64,000 nucleotides of DNA from Akkermansia muciniphila (GCA_945901795.1 CAMDLP010000008.1:17269-81268), one strand, 5' to 3'; counted from the stretch's first letter, positions 24,527 through 33,837 are shown. A program made the numbers and translations. Notes: a model not told the origin generated them from the sequence alone.

Positions 24527-25453
24527 TCAAACGGCGAACAGCGAGGTGATCGACTGGCCGCCGTGAATCCGGCGGATCGCCTCGGCGAGCATGGGGGCGA
24601 TGCTCACGACCTGGACTTTCGGGCCGGCGGCTTGTGGCACGGAATCGGTGGTGATGATTTCCTCGATCTTGGAATCGCGGATGCGCTGGTGGCCGAGCTC
24701 GGCCAGGATCGCGTGGGAGACTCCGGCGTAGATGCGTTTGGCGCCGTTTTTGTGGAGGATTTCCGCAGCGGCGGTGAGGGTGCCAGCGGTTTCGGTCATG
24801 TCGTCCACCAGCAGGACGTCGCGGCCTTTGACCTCGCCGATGACGTTCATGGCCTCGACGCGGGTGGCGCTGACCCGGTGTTTGGCGACGATGGCGAGCT
24901 CGGCGCCGAGGGCATCGGCATAGGCGCGGGCCATTTTCACGCCACCGACGTCGGGCGAGACGACAGTGAGGTTGGAGGTGTCCGGGTGGCGTTCGCGGAG
25001 GTAGCCGATGAGCACGGATTTCGCGTAGAGGTGATCGACCGGGATGTCGAAAAATCCCTGGATTTGCGGCGCGTGGAGATCCATCGTGAGGACTCGGTTG
25101 ACGCCGGCGGAGGTGAGTAAGTTAGCCACCAGCTTGGCGGTGATCGGCACGCGCGGCTGGTCCTTCCGATCTTGGCGGGCGTAGCCGAAGAAGGGCATCA
25201 CCGCGGTGATGCGCTCGGCGCTGGCGCGGCGGGCGGCGTCCACCATGATCAGCAGCTCCATGATGTTGTGGTTGGTCGGCGGGCAGCTCGGCTGGACGAT
25301 GAAAACATCCGCGCCGCGGACGTTCTCGTTGATTTTCACCTCGGTCTCGCCGTCGGGAAAGGCGGAGACGTGGACGTCGGCGAGGGGTTGGCCGAGGTTG
25401 TCGGCGATGCGTTCGGCAAGGGCGCGGTGAGCGGTTCCACTGATGATTTTCAT
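24527..25453 (-). CDS. prs: Ribose-phosphate pyrophosphokinase
   Basis: 308 residues, class I PRPP synthetase. It makes PRPP from ribose 5-phosphate and ATP for nucleotides, His, Trp and NAD. Visible: FPDGETEVKINENVRGADVF, MPFFGYARQDRKDQPRVPIT, DLHAPQIQGFFDIPVDHLYA, VVSPDVGGVKMARAYADAL and the PRPP loop VLLVDDMTETAGT. Start MKIISGTAHRAL at 25453 is canonical; the frame extends further but overlaps the divergent exosortase leader. Confidence 0.97.
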   Translation of the reverse strand: MKIISGTAHRALAERIADNLGQPLADVHVSAFPDGETEVKINENVRGADVFIVQPSCPPTNHNIMELLIMVDAARRASAERITAVMPFFGYARQDRKDQPRVPITAKLVANLLTSAGVNRVLTMDLHAPQIQGFFDIPVDHLYAKSVLIGYLRERHPDTSNLTVVSPDVGGVKMARAYADALGAELAIVAKHRVSATRVEAMNVIGEVKGRDVLLVDDMTETAGTLTAAAEILHKNGAKRIYAGVSHAILAELGHQRIRDSKIEEIITTDSVPQAAGPKVQVVSIAPMLAEAIRRIHGGQSITSLFAV

Positions 25454-25553
25454 GAGAAAAATGAGCGATAAACGGGAAGGCGGGCGGATTGTTGACAGTG
25501 GAGGGACCGTCGGCAATACTTTGCTCGGAAATCGTCCAACCTATTCTTCCCTG

Positions 25554-26555
25554 ATGTCATCCAACTCACCCGAGGCGATCGCCGCCCCCCCGAAATCCTG
25601 CTCACAAGGCGCGGGCAAGCTGGTGGTATGGGTCTCGGTTTTGGTATCGGTGGTGCTGGTGGTTTGGTTTTACGGGTTTGAAACGCGCTACGATTCCGGC
25701 CGCGGGCAGTCGGCTTTCCGGTGGATTTACAGTGCTTGGAATGGCGAGACCGACTACGAGCACGGGCTGTTATTTCCCTTCGTGATCGCGGGTTTGATTT
25801 TCTATCGGCTCAAGGATCTCAAGGCTGCGGCCGGCAAGGAGAGCGCCTGGGGGCTGCTGGCGGTGTTGGTGGGAGTGTTGTTTTACGTGGCCGCCTATCG
25901 GACGCTCCAGCCGCGGATCGCGATGGCGGGGCTGCCGTTCATTGTCTGGGGCGGCGCCTGGTATTTGTGGGGCTGGCGGGTGGCGAAGCTGCTGACCTTC
26001 CCGCTATTCTTCTTCTGGCTGGCCGTCCCGCTGCCGAGTTTCCAACAGGCGACCACGCACTTGCAGTTGCTCGCCACTTCGATGGCCCATCACGGCTCGG
26101 GCTTGTTCGGCGTGGAAACCTATGTGGAGGGCACCAAGGTGCTGCCGCTCAAGGGGGATTGGAAGCCCTTGGACATCGCAGCCGGATGCAGCGGCATCCG
26201 CTCGTTGATGGCCTTGCTGATGATCTCCGCGGCGTGGGCCTACATCGCGAAAATGGCGCTCTGGAAAAAGGTGCTGCTGTTTCTATCGGCGTTTCCGCTG
26301 GCGATTCTCGGCAATGCACTGCGGGTGACTTCCATCTTCGTGATCGGCGAGTATGGCAATGCGGAATGGGCGCGCACCACTTGGCATGACTGGTCGGGGC
26401 TGCTGCTTTTCTATCCGTTCTCGCTGATGCTGCTGCTGGCCATCCATTCGCTTCTCGAAGGCGGCTTGCCATGGAAGAAGCACAACCAGCGCCAACTCCG
26501 CCGGGTAGTCGTCACCCGCACGGATGAATCCAAACCCTTCCTACCGGAATCATGA
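25554..26555 (+). CDS. Exosortase
   Basis: 333 residues, about 8-9 membrane helices. The transpeptidase-like triad is visible: Cys212 in DIAAGCSGIRSLMAL, Arg257 in LGNALRVTSIF and His278 in ARTTWHDWSGLL. Exosortases recognise PEP-CTERM signals and process exported proteins, often with exopolysaccharide. Two PEP-CTERM proteins are in this window (1872-2924 and 36509-37295). ATG 25554 chosen; an upstream frame from 25443 overlaps prs. A C7 tract occurs at codons 11-13. Its stop overlaps the EpsI start by ATGA. Confidence 0.92.
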   Translation: MSSNSPEAIAAPPKSCSQGAGKLVVWVSVLVSVVLVVWFYGFETRYDSGRGQSAFRWIYSAWNGETDYEHGLLFPFVIAGLIFYRLKDLKAAAGKESAWGLLAVLVGVLFYVAAYRTLQPRIAMAGLPFIVWGGAWYLWGWRVAKLLTFPLFFFWLAVPLPSFQQATTHLQLLATSMAHHGSGLFGVETYVEGTKVLPLKGDWKPLDIAAGCSGIRSLMALLMISAAWAYIAKMALWKKVLLFLSAFPLAILGNALRVTSIFVIGEYGNAEWARTTWHDWSGLLLFYPFSLMLLLAIHSLLEGGLPWKKHNQRQLRRVVVTRTDESKPFLPES

Positions 26556-27286
26556 AAACCAAATCCTGGCTTTTGCCCTTGTTTCTGGGAGGCACCTTTA
26601 GCGCGATTTATTTCCTGCCCAAGGTGGGGGCGGTCGCCCAGTCCGCGGTGAAAATGGAATTGCCAGCCACTTCGGGAAGCTGGTCGCTGGAAGGCCAGTC
26701 GCCCAGCGAGGCGGAGATCGGCACGCTCAAAGGCGACACCCAGTTCTCCAAGGCGATCTGCCTGGCCGCCCGGCTTGGCGAGGTCAACGCGGACGGTTAT
26801 CTCGTCCCTGACCGGGTGGATCTTTCGATCGTTCTATCAGGTACGGATATCAACAACTCGATCCACCGGCCGGAGCGCTGCATGCCGGCGCAGGGGCACA
26901 ACATCACTTCCTCCGGCGACCGGATTCTCAAGCTCCCCAACGGTCGCCAATTCGTCACCAAGCGGCTGGTCTCGGTCCAGTCGCAACGGATCAAGTCGAA
27001 CACGGACCGCGAGGAGTATGCGAAATTCAACTGCCTGACCTATTACTTTTTCGTCGGGCACGATCATGTGACTAACGACCACCTCGCCCGGACCTTCATC
27101 GACATGAGGGACCGCCTGGTGCGCGGGATGGACCAGCGCTGGGCCTACACCACGGTTTCGATGTGGTATGGCAAGGTGCCGTGGATTGAAAAGGAAGTCA
27201 CCGAGGCGGAGGCGGACGCCAAGCTGCAGAAGTTTCTAGCGGATTTCGCCGAGCAGCAGATCGACTGGAACCAGGTGAAACCCTGA
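26552..27286 (+). CDS. EpsI/exosortase-associated protein
   Basis: 244 residues. N-terminal signal anchor MKTKSWLLPLFLGGTFSAIY, then the EpsI domain with the conserved IHRPERCMPAQGHNI at about 104-118 and YYFFVGHDHVTNDH later. This domain is found fused to or next to exosortases and is thought to help in PEP-CTERM processing or polysaccharide export. It is translationally coupled to the exosortase and converges on the O-antigen-ligase gene 1 nt away. Confidence 0.9.
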   Translation: MKTKSWLLPLFLGGTFSAIYFLPKVGAVAQSAVKMELPATSGSWSLEGQSPSEAEIGTLKGDTQFSKAICLAARLGEVNADGYLVPDRVDLSIVLSGTDINNSIHRPERCMPAQGHNITSSGDRILKLPNGRQFVTKRLVSVQSQRIKSNTDREEYAKFNCLTYYFFVGHDHVTNDHLARTFIDMRDRLVRGMDQRWAYTTVSMWYGKVPWIEKEVTEAEADAKLQKFLADFAEQQIDWNQVKP

Positions 27287-27287
27287 G

Positions 27288-29498
27288 TCAGCGTTTCAGC
27301 GGCTCGGGTTTGACCGGCTCGATTTTCGCGCCCTTGAGAAACGCGATCGTCTGGTCGAGGTAGGCGAGGTATTCGACGCGTTGGTTGGGCGTGACGCCGT
27401 GGGGGAGTTCGTGGGTCCGGCCGATGCGGCCTTTCGCCTCGATGAAACGACCGAGCGCCTCTGCGGGCCGGCGGGCGTTCCAGTCAGAAGCCGCCATTTT
27501 CCCATGGAGAACCCCGGCGCGGTAATGGGCGCGGGTTCCGTTGATCAGCGTGGCGGCAAAATCGTAGGCCTCCATGGCTCCCTGATAGTCGCCGTTAGCC
27601 TCGCGTGCCGTGCCCAGGCTTTCGTGGATGGAGACTCTCGCATCCCTCATGTCTGCGATGACCCAGTGCATCTGATCGACGGCCTCCTCGATCTGTTGGG
27701 CGGCGATTTCCACGGACGCGAGGGCGGCGGAGGGGTCCTGCGTGCCGAACTGGCGGACGGCTTTGCGGAGGAAGTGGTTGGCGAGAAAGAACCGGCCCCG
27801 GAATCCGGGTTCCATCCCGCCCTGCAGTTGGATCGTCCGGTTGAAAGCGTCCTCCGCCTCTGAATCCCGTTGCAGCTGGCTCAGCAAATTGGCGCGGTTG
27901 ACCACGGGGTTTGGATCGTATGGGTGCAGGAGTTCGGCGGTTTCGTAATCGCGGATCGCTTGTTCGGCGGCTTCCCGGGTTTTCGGCCCTGTGCCCGCAG
28001 CCGCGGCTTCCTGAAAAACAAACGCCCGGTCCTGATACAAGCTCGGCCGCGGCCACCGCCGGATGGCTCCTGTGAGAGCCTCGACGCGGGCCGCGTCCGA
28101 TGTCGCCGCGACTTTGCTCAAATACCCGGGCCACAGGATTTTGGTGACTTGCGTGCCTTTCCAGCCCATCGGAAGCAGGAGCATCGCGCAGGCGAGCGCT
28201 GCTAGGGAAAGCAGGATTCGTGAGAAGACCCGCGTGGAAGTGTCGTCCGGAGCCGCCGACGCGCGGGATAACTGGCCGAGGCAGATTCCTAGCAGGAGGA
28301 TTCCCGGCAGCAGGTGGAACACGAAGCTGAAGCAGGACTGGACGAACATCCCCGCGAGCGCCGAGAGACCCCCAAGCCGCCAGGCCTCTCCTGAAGTGGG
28401 TTCCCGCGAAGGTTCTGGAAACAGAATCCGGATCACCGCGACGATCGCCAGCGTCCCTAGCAGGCCGGTCAGCAGGCCCGTGCCGATGATGCCGTAGTCG
28501 GTGGCGGCCTGGAGCCATTCATTATGCACCTGCTCGGGAATGTGGGTGGCGATGTCGCCCTGGAGCGACTTGTCAGCGAATCGGAAACTCTCCCAGCTGA
28601 AACTCCGGCTGCCGCCGCCCGCCAGCGGATGCAAGCCGATGCAGGACCGCGCGACTCCCAGGAAATAAAGCCGGCAGTTGTTATCGAATATTCCGTCGAT
28701 CCCGCTTCCTGCGCGCCTGAGCTCTTGGGAATCCTGCCAGCCATTGAAGAGAAACCCTCCGATCGCCAGGCCGATGATCGGAATCGCGATCAACGCTGGC
28801 GCGAACCACCGCGCGTTTTGGCGCTGGCCGATCGCCAACGCGGCGACCGCGAAGACCCCAGTGCCGACCGCCGCTCCCAGGATGCCGCCGCGGGACCGGG
28901 TGAAATACACGGCCACCAGTCCGGCGATTGCGATCAGCGCCCACAGGACGCGTGTCAGCACGCCCTGCCGCCCGAACAACGCGGCGGCCGCGACCAGCAA
29001 CGAGGAAGCGATCAGGTAGTTGGCGGCCTCATTGTAATGCGCGTAAAACCCCGACGGAAATCCCGCGGCACGCGAGCGGAACACCGGAGTGAACGACGGG
29101 TCGATCACCTGCTTGCCGACGACCACCACGTTCGCCAGCAGTAGCAGGGCGACGCCCCAGATCAGGATCCGCTCGGCCGCCGCGTTGCCCTCGATCGCCC
29201 GGATGCTGATGAAGGAGCCGACGGCTCCGGCCAGCAATAACAGGTCCGCCTCGCCCAGTTCCGCCACCGGGGAAATCCACGCCCGCCACGCGAACCAAGC
29301 CGCGGTGATCGCCCCGAAGGCGATCAGGCCGAAGTCCGCGGCGAAGCGCCCTTTCCGCCAAAACACCGGCAGCGCCGCGGTGACGGCAAAGCCCAGCGCC
29401 AGCATCGCCGGGCCCCAGGTCCAAGGCCGCGTCTGCGGGCCGATCACCACCGCGAGGATCAAGGCGGCGACGAGAAAGATGGCGGAAACGGCAGGCAC
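27288..29498 (-). CDS. O-antigen ligase/Wzy-like protein with C-terminal TPRs
   Basis: About 736 residues from a GTG at 29498. Roughly a dozen membrane helices fill the first 450 residues (VPAVSAIFLVAALILAVVIG; VLWALIAIAGLVAVYFTRSR; FVFHLLPGILLLGICLGQLS). The large periplasmic loop carries YFTRSRGGILGAA and HNEWLQAATDYGIIGTGLLT, typical of Wzy_C/O-antigen ligase proteins. The C-terminal 270 residues are TPR-like (NRANLLSQLQRDSEAEDAFN). It would ligate or polymerise glycans in the periplasm. A GTG at 29576 is open too, but the extra part is a TTTCAG-rich repeat. Confidence 0.85.
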   Translation of the reverse strand: MPAVSAIFLVAALILAVVIGPQTRPWTWGPAMLALGFAVTAALPVFWRKGRFAADFGLIAFGAITAAWFAWRAWISPVAELGEADLLLLAGAVGSFISIRAIEGNAAAERILIWGVALLLLANVVVVGKQVIDPSFTPVFRSRAAGFPSGFYAHYNEAANYLIASSLLVAAAALFGRQGVLTRVLWALIAIAGLVAVYFTRSRGGILGAAVGTGVFAVAALAIGQRQNARWFAPALIAIPIIGLAIGGFLFNGWQDSQELRRAGSGIDGIFDNNCRLYFLGVARSCIGLHPLAGGGSRSFSWESFRFADKSLQGDIATHIPEQVHNEWLQAATDYGIIGTGLLTGLLGTLAIVAVIRILFPEPSREPTSGEAWRLGGLSALAGMFVQSCFSFVFHLLPGILLLGICLGQLSRASAAPDDTSTRVFSRILLSLAALACAMLLLPMGWKGTQVTKILWPGYLSKVAATSDAARVEALTGAIRRWPRPSLYQDRAFVFQEAAAAGTGPKTREAAEQAIRDYETAELLHPYDPNPVVNRANLLSQLQRDSEAEDAFNRTIQLQGGMEPGFRGRFFLANHFLRKAVRQFGTQDPSAALASVEIAAQQIEEAVDQMHWVIADMRDARVSIHESLGTAREANGDYQGAMEAYDFAATLINGTRAHYRAGVLHGKMAASDWNARRPAEALGRFIEAKGRIGRTHELPHGVTPNQRVEYLAYLDQTIAFLKGAKIEPVKPEPLKR

Positions 29499-29510
29499 TG
29501 CGGAAATAAA

Positions 29511-29542
29511 TGCTGAAATGCTGAAAACTGAAACGCTGAAAT
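29511..29542. repeat. CTGAAA-rich degenerate tract 5' of the ligase gene
   Basis: Five imperfect GCTGAAA/CTGAAA units, matching in type and position the tract at 23693-23729 upstream of pth. Confidence 0.6.
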
Positions 29543-29576
29543 TGAGGGATCGGGAAGACGAAAAACCGCCAGTCAC

Positions 29577-29657
29577 TCACTCCACCGTAAACCCCTCGAG
29601 GGACGCGGCTTCCTCCACCAACAGGGGCGCGATCGCCGAAGAATCCCAAAATCTCAT
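29577..29657 (-). pseudogene. VapC-type PIN toxin N-terminal remnant
   Basis: 26 codons: MRFWDSSAIAPLLVEEAASL, then EGFTVE and a stop. FWDSSAIxPLL with the first catalytic Asp is the VapC N terminus. It overlaps the antitoxin stop by ATGA (29654-29657), the intact pairing geometry, but the toxin ends right before the ligase leader. The rest of the toxin has been deleted. Confidence 0.75.
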
Positions 29658-29944
29658 CGATTTTCCTCCTGCCGGTCGTCGATGATTGCCGCAGCCAATC
29701 CGTCTCGGTAGCGTCCCGGCGGCATCGTGAGGAAGGCTTGCACGTCCAGCAGGTTCTTGCGCGGTGCCGCGATTCCCTCGGCAACCAGGCTGGCGGTCTC
29801 GCTGGACAAGGTGCCCGGCGCGATCCGTTCCAAGGTCGCCACCGGAGATTTTCGATCCGTCACCACCACCAGCTCGCCGGAGCGCACGAGTTCCAAATGC
29901 GCGGATAGTCCGTCTTTGAGCTCGGAAATACTGGCGATTTTCAT
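29654..29944 (-). CDS. Phd/YefM-type antitoxin
   Basis: 96 residues. MKIASISELKDGLSAHLELV, RSGELVVVTDRKSPVATLERI is the Phd/YefM fold (short strand, helix, then the VTDR-x-x-PVA strand). The C-terminal half would wrap the VapC toxin, of which only 26 residues remain downstream. An orphan antitoxin may still act as a repressor or protect against related toxins. Confidence 0.85.
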   Translation of the reverse strand: MKIASISELKDGLSAHLELVRSGELVVVTDRKSPVATLERIAPGTLSSETASLVAEGIAAPRKNLLDVQAFLTMPPGRYRDGLAAAIIDDRQEENR

Positions 29945-29994
29945 GATGGCTATTTTAGCCTGATTGATCTGGCTGTCAACTTTTCGAATCTTCC

Positions 29995-31389
29995 TCACGC
30001 CGCGCCTTTGCCGAACAGCACCGCCGGGATGGTCCGCGCCAGGATCTTGAAATCCAGCCACAGCGACCAGTTGTCGATGTATTTGAGATCCATCGCCACC
30101 CAATCTTCGAAGCTGGTGATGGTGTTGCGGCCGCCGGCCTGCCACTCGCAGGTGATCCCGGGTTTCACGCTCAGCCTGCGGCGGTGGGAAAGCTCGCAAA
30201 ACGCCTCGACCTCATAGATCGGCAGCGGCCGCGGGCCCACCAGGCTCATTTCGCCGGTGACCACGTTGAGCAGCTGCGGCAGCTCGTCGATACTGAATTT
30301 CCTGAGAAACGCCCCGAACGCGAAAATCCGCGGGTCGTTATGGAGCTTGAAAACCGGCCCGTCCATCTGGTTGCCGTGGTCCTCCTTGATCTGGTCGAGC
30401 ATTTTCTCGGCGTTGGCCACCATCGTCCGGAATTTCCACATCCGGAACGGCTGGCCGTAGCGGCCGGCCCGCATCTGTGAGAAAAACACCGGTGCTCCGG
30501 GGCTTTTGATCGCGATGCCCAGCGCCGCGAAAACCCACAGCGGCGAGGTGATCAGAATGATGGCTGACGCGGCGACCCGGTCGAAAATCTCCTTGCACAG
30601 AAGCTCCCAGGAAAGCTCGGGCGTCGAGCGCAACACCATCATCGGCTTGTTCCCGATCACGTCGAAAACCGGCCGCGCGATCTGGGCGCGGATGAACGAG
30701 GCTGCGATCCACGCCTCCACCCCCTGCAGCTCGCAGGCTTCCACCGCACGGGCGACTTTTTCGAACTCCGTGTTCTTGGCGGCGAACAGGACCCGGCTCA
30801 CCGACTGCTCCTTCAGCAGGCTGAAAAGCTCGGAAACTTCGCGCGTGCCCAAGTCGAAGTGATCCACCACCTTCCAGCCGGAGACGATTTCCGGGTCGAG
30901 CTCCGCCAGCAGGTCCTTCATTTCCCCGCCCGAACCCGCCACCACGATCCGCTCCTTGGTGGCGTCGCTCTCGACCTGGTGCTTCAACCACATGGCCGTG
31001 ACCCGGTCCCGCACGAGGAGGATGAAGAACACGAAAACCAGCCCGAGCCCGAGCACCAGCCGCCGCGTGTCCGTTTGTTTTGCGAAGACCGCGAACAACC
31101 CGAGCATCAGCACGATCACCACGATCGAGCGCATCAGCTGCCACATGGTCGCGCTGGTGTTCTTGTGCCTGAGACGCTCGTAAAAACCAAATCGTTCCAG
31201 GACCAGCGGGGTGAACGGCACCGCGATGTAAAGCACCCAGTTCATGCTCTTCCACAGCGCCTCCTCCTCGGTTCCCATCCCGAGCCAGCCCCGGACCTCG
31301 CCCCCGAGCCAGAAGGACAGCCATACTAACAAGGCATCCGTCAGCTGGAGCGCCTGGATGGTGAATGAATCTTTACGGCTGATAGCCAT
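29995..31389 (-). CDS. Undecaprenyl-phosphate sugar phosphotransferase
   Basis: 464 residues, polyprenyl glycosylphosphotransferase (WbaP/EpsL-like). Four to five N-terminal helices, a CoA-binding-like domain around IVVAGSGGEMKDLLAELDP, another helix at AIILITSPLWVFAALGIAIK, and the catalytic Bac_transf domain: SPGAPVFFSQMRAGRYGQPF, MWKFRTMV, FLRKFSIDELPQLLNVVTGE, MSLVGPRPLPIYEVE, and KPGITCEWQAGGRN. It transfers the first sugar phosphate onto the lipid carrier, starting exopolysaccharide synthesis at the inner membrane. Lies beside the ligase, exosortase and glycosyltransferase genes. Confidence 0.94.
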   Translation of the reverse strand: MAISRKDSFTIQALQLTDALLVWLSFWLGGEVRGWLGMGTEEEALWKSMNWVLYIAVPFTPLVLERFGFYERLRHKNTSATMWQLMRSIVVIVLMLGLFAVFAKQTDTRRLVLGLGLVFVFFILLVRDRVTAMWLKHQVESDATKERIVVAGSGGEMKDLLAELDPEIVSGWKVVDHFDLGTREVSELFSLLKEQSVSRVLFAAKNTEFEKVARAVEACELQGVEAWIAASFIRAQIARPVFDVIGNKPMMVLRSTPELSWELLCKEIFDRVAASAIILITSPLWVFAALGIAIKSPGAPVFFSQMRAGRYGQPFRMWKFRTMVANAEKMLDQIKEDHGNQMDGPVFKLHNDPRIFAFGAFLRKFSIDELPQLLNVVTGEMSLVGPRPLPIYEVEAFCELSHRRRLSVKPGITCEWQAGGRNTITSFEDWVAMDLKYIDNWSLWLDFKILARTIPAVLFGKGAA

Positions 31390-31567
31390 GGGTTTGTCAA
31401 TCGGGCGATGGAAACCAGAGTTGCCAGTGCCGGAACAATCCCTAAAATTCCACCCTCTGCAACCTTAGATTCTCAAACAGTGCCGATTTGGTCACGGGCC
31501 GCCACATCCGGTCGGCGATCGGAATTTAGTTGGAAACCCGGCCTTGAAGTGTTTTCTCGCGCAGGAA

Positions 31568-32722
31568 ATGCGCCGCCTCACCTTAACCGGAACTTTTTTG
31601 CTCCTCTTGGGGGCGCTTTATGGTTTCTGGCAGCACCGCTTCGAGCGTGCGCCTGGGTATCCCACCGTGCGGCTTTCTGATCTCCGCGCGATCGCCAGTC
31701 CGGCTCCCGGCGTCGAGTGGCTGGGCCCGGAGACCTATCCCCGCCTGCGGTTGCGGGTGGATCAGACTCACTCCAAGGTCGTCGCACGCGTGGATTTGCC
31801 GCAGATCCAAGCGGTGAGTTTTCTCCATGTCCGCTTCCAAGTTTCCCCCACCGACCTCATGCCGGGCAAAGAAACGTGGCAGGACGGTCGCTGCGTGATC
31901 GAGTGGCACCTGCAAGCCCGGGGCTCGGCTTGGGAAAATAATCCGTTTTGCTCTGCCAGGCACAGTGAGGCCAGCGGCATCGTCGAAATGGTCCTGAGGC
32001 CCGATCATCCGCCAGCCATCCCGGCCCTGCGCCTCGAAAACCTCGGAACCTCGGGCGATCTCGAACTCTCGATGTTCGAAGCCACCGTCCTGCGGGAGAG
32101 GCGGGTCTGGAAAATCAGCCGTTGGTTCCTGCTGGCGGGCTGGCTGGCCTGGGCGGTCGCCTGGATCGGGCCGCGCGGCAAGACCGGGCGGCTCCGTCCG
32201 CTGCTCGCTTCCGCGATCTGGCTGGTCATGGGGCTTTATTTCGTCGTTCCCGGCCCATGGAAAGACGTCAGGTCGTTTGCCGGACCGTTTCAAATCAGCC
32301 CGGACCCCCCGGCCGTTCCGGATTTTTCCGCGCCGGCTTCAAGGCCCGCCGCTCCGGCGATCTACAGGTCGTCCGCCAAGTTCGTGGTGTTAGAATCCGT
32401 GGGAAAAATTCCGGATCAAGGGGATTTCACGCTGCGCCTCAAGCGTTACGCGGCAAACGCCCGGCCACTGCTCCACATCATCCTGCTCTTCGCGCCCACC
32501 CTGGCGATGGCCTGTCTCGTCGGGCGGAAACCGGCGCGCTCGCTGGCTGTCATTCTCGCCCTCGCCATCGAGACCGCGCAATTGGCCTTCGGTTATGGCT
32601 TTGACTGGGTCGATGTTTTCGACCTCGCCAGCGACGCCGTCGGCATCGCGCTGGGACTGTGGCTGTATGGTCGCCTCAGGCAGCGCGAGTGGTCGGCCAC
32701 GTGGTTGCCCCGGGAATCCTGA
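31568..32722 (+). CDS. VanZ-like membrane protein
   Basis: 384 residues from MRRLTLTGTFLLLLGALYGF. Membrane helices at about 5-22, 180-197, 210-225, and four in the C-terminal third. The end, SLAVILALAIETAQLAFGYG then FDWVDVFDLASDAVGIALGL, is a VanZ motif (E-x-x-Q...D-x-x-D-x-x-x-N/D-x-x-G). The large middle part (35-175) is a soluble, probably periplasmic beta-rich domain without a family I know. In this setting a polysaccharide or envelope role is plausible but inferred. GCAGGAA precedes the ATG. Confidence 0.75.
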   Translation: MRRLTLTGTFLLLLGALYGFWQHRFERAPGYPTVRLSDLRAIASPAPGVEWLGPETYPRLRLRVDQTHSKVVARVDLPQIQAVSFLHVRFQVSPTDLMPGKETWQDGRCVIEWHLQARGSAWENNPFCSARHSEASGIVEMVLRPDHPPAIPALRLENLGTSGDLELSMFEATVLRERRVWKISRWFLLAGWLAWAVAWIGPRGKTGRLRPLLASAIWLVMGLYFVVPGPWKDVRSFAGPFQISPDPPAVPDFSAPASRPAAPAIYRSSAKFVVLESVGKIPDQGDFTLRLKRYAANARPLLHIILLFAPTLAMACLVGRKPARSLAVILALAIETAQLAFGYGFDWVDVFDLASDAVGIALGLWLYGRLRQREWSATWLPRES

Positions 32723-32723
32723 C

Positions 32724-33641
32724 TCACCCGTGTCCACGCCATTTTCCGAGCCGTCCCGTCCACCCGTCCCGGACCGCGGAACCGATCAGCGGCAGACGGC
32801 GCGGACCATCGATCCACGCGCTGGCCAGGGCGTAGGTCAGCGCGATCGCGAGCGCCCGCAAATCGCCCGCCTGCTGGCGCTTCAGCCAGACCATGTTGCG
32901 GACCTTGTAGTAGAGTTTCCAGTCCGCTAGCCCCCTCTCGAAGAAGAAACTTTTCCCGAAAAACCGCCAGTGGACCATGTTCTCCGGCCCCGGATGATCC
33001 ATCACCGCGCCACGGACGGCCTCCTGCGAGAAACCCGCCCGCTCGATCCGCGAGGGATATTCCTCGTCCTCGCCGCGGATGAACAATTCCCCGTTGACCG
33101 GCCCCACCGCCTCACGGATTTCGCGCGGAACGAGCGCTCCCGTCCATGAAATCCTGCTGCGCGTCCGTGGGCCGTCAGGCAGCTCCCGCTCGCTCCAAAC
33201 CAAGCGCCAGCCGCCGCGGCCATCCTCGATTTGCAGCGGCCAGGTGAATTTCCCGCTCAGCGGATCCACCTGCAGCGCGTGCCGCACGATGTTAGGATTC
33301 CAGCGGCCCTCAAGCATCGCCGTCAGCGCCGCCTCGCGCGGCCACGAATCGTCGTCCAGAATCCAAACCGCGTCGGCCCCAGCCCCGAACGCCTGGTCCA
33401 TCGCCTCCTCCACGCCGCCGGCGTTGCCCCGGTTTTCCGCCATCCGCCGCACCACCAGCGTGAAAGGTAGATCCGCTAGATTTTCCAACACGGCCGCCGT
33501 GTCATCCGTCGATCGGTTGTCCGCCACGATCACCAGATCCGGCGGGCGGGATTGCCGTGCCAAAGCGAGCACGCAGGCCTTCGCGGTCTCCGCGCGGTTC
33601 ATCGTCGCAAAGACGGCGGCGATTTTTAGGGACGATGGCAT
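32724..33641 (-). CDS. GT2 glycosyltransferase (galactofuranosyltransferase-like)
   Basis: 305 residues. IAAVFATMNRAETAKACVLA, LVIVADNRSTDDTAAVLENL, MAENRGNAGGVEEAMDQAF and the metal-binding WILDDDSWPRE form a GT-A core. The later LFIRGEDEEYPSRIERAGFS with a MDHPGPENMVHWRFFGKSFF tail resembles GlfT2/rhamnosyl-type polymerising enzymes. It probably adds sugars to the cell-surface polysaccharide started by the phosphotransferase at 29995. Converges on the VanZ-like gene 1 nt away. Confidence 0.88.
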   Translation of the reverse strand: MPSSLKIAAVFATMNRAETAKACVLALARQSRPPDLVIVADNRSTDDTAAVLENLADLPFTLVVRRMAENRGNAGGVEEAMDQAFGAGADAVWILDDDSWPREAALTAMLEGRWNPNIVRHALQVDPLSGKFTWPLQIEDGRGGWRLVWSERELPDGPRTRSRISWTGALVPREIREAVGPVNGELFIRGEDEEYPSRIERAGFSQEAVRGAVMDHPGPENMVHWRFFGKSFFFERGLADWKLYYKVRNMVWLKRQQAGDLRALAIALTYALASAWIDGPRRLPLIGSAVRDGWTGRLGKWRGHG

Positions 33642-33765
33642 GTGTTAAGCAGCGGGATGAGCTGCGGTTTCCACCGTGAATCTGTATAACAAGTAGAACC
33701 GGGTCAACGATGATGTTCCGCGCATCGGCACGAGAACCATAAGGTTTTCAGGCTACGAAGGAAGT
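33642..33765. other. Spacer between glycosyltransferase gene and tRNA
   Basis: No gene seen. GGCTACGAAGG at 33751-33761 repeats part of the string at 1750-1760. Confidence 0.4.
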
Positions 33766-33837
33766 ACGAGGACTGGGACTCGAACCCAGGACCAATTGAT
33801 TAAAAGCCAACTGCTCTACCAACTGAGCTATCCTCGC
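33766..33837 (-). tRNA. tRNA-Lys (anticodon UUU)
   Basis: The reverse complement folds as a cloverleaf: acceptor GCGAGGA with TCCTCGT (G1-U72 wobble), D-arm GCTC..GAGC with AGTTGGTA, anticodon loop CTTTTAA giving UUU, and T-arm with GGTTCGAGTCC. CCA is not encoded. UUU-anticodon tRNAs are substrates of the mnm5s2U34 pathway proposed for 12532-14101. Confidence 0.95.
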
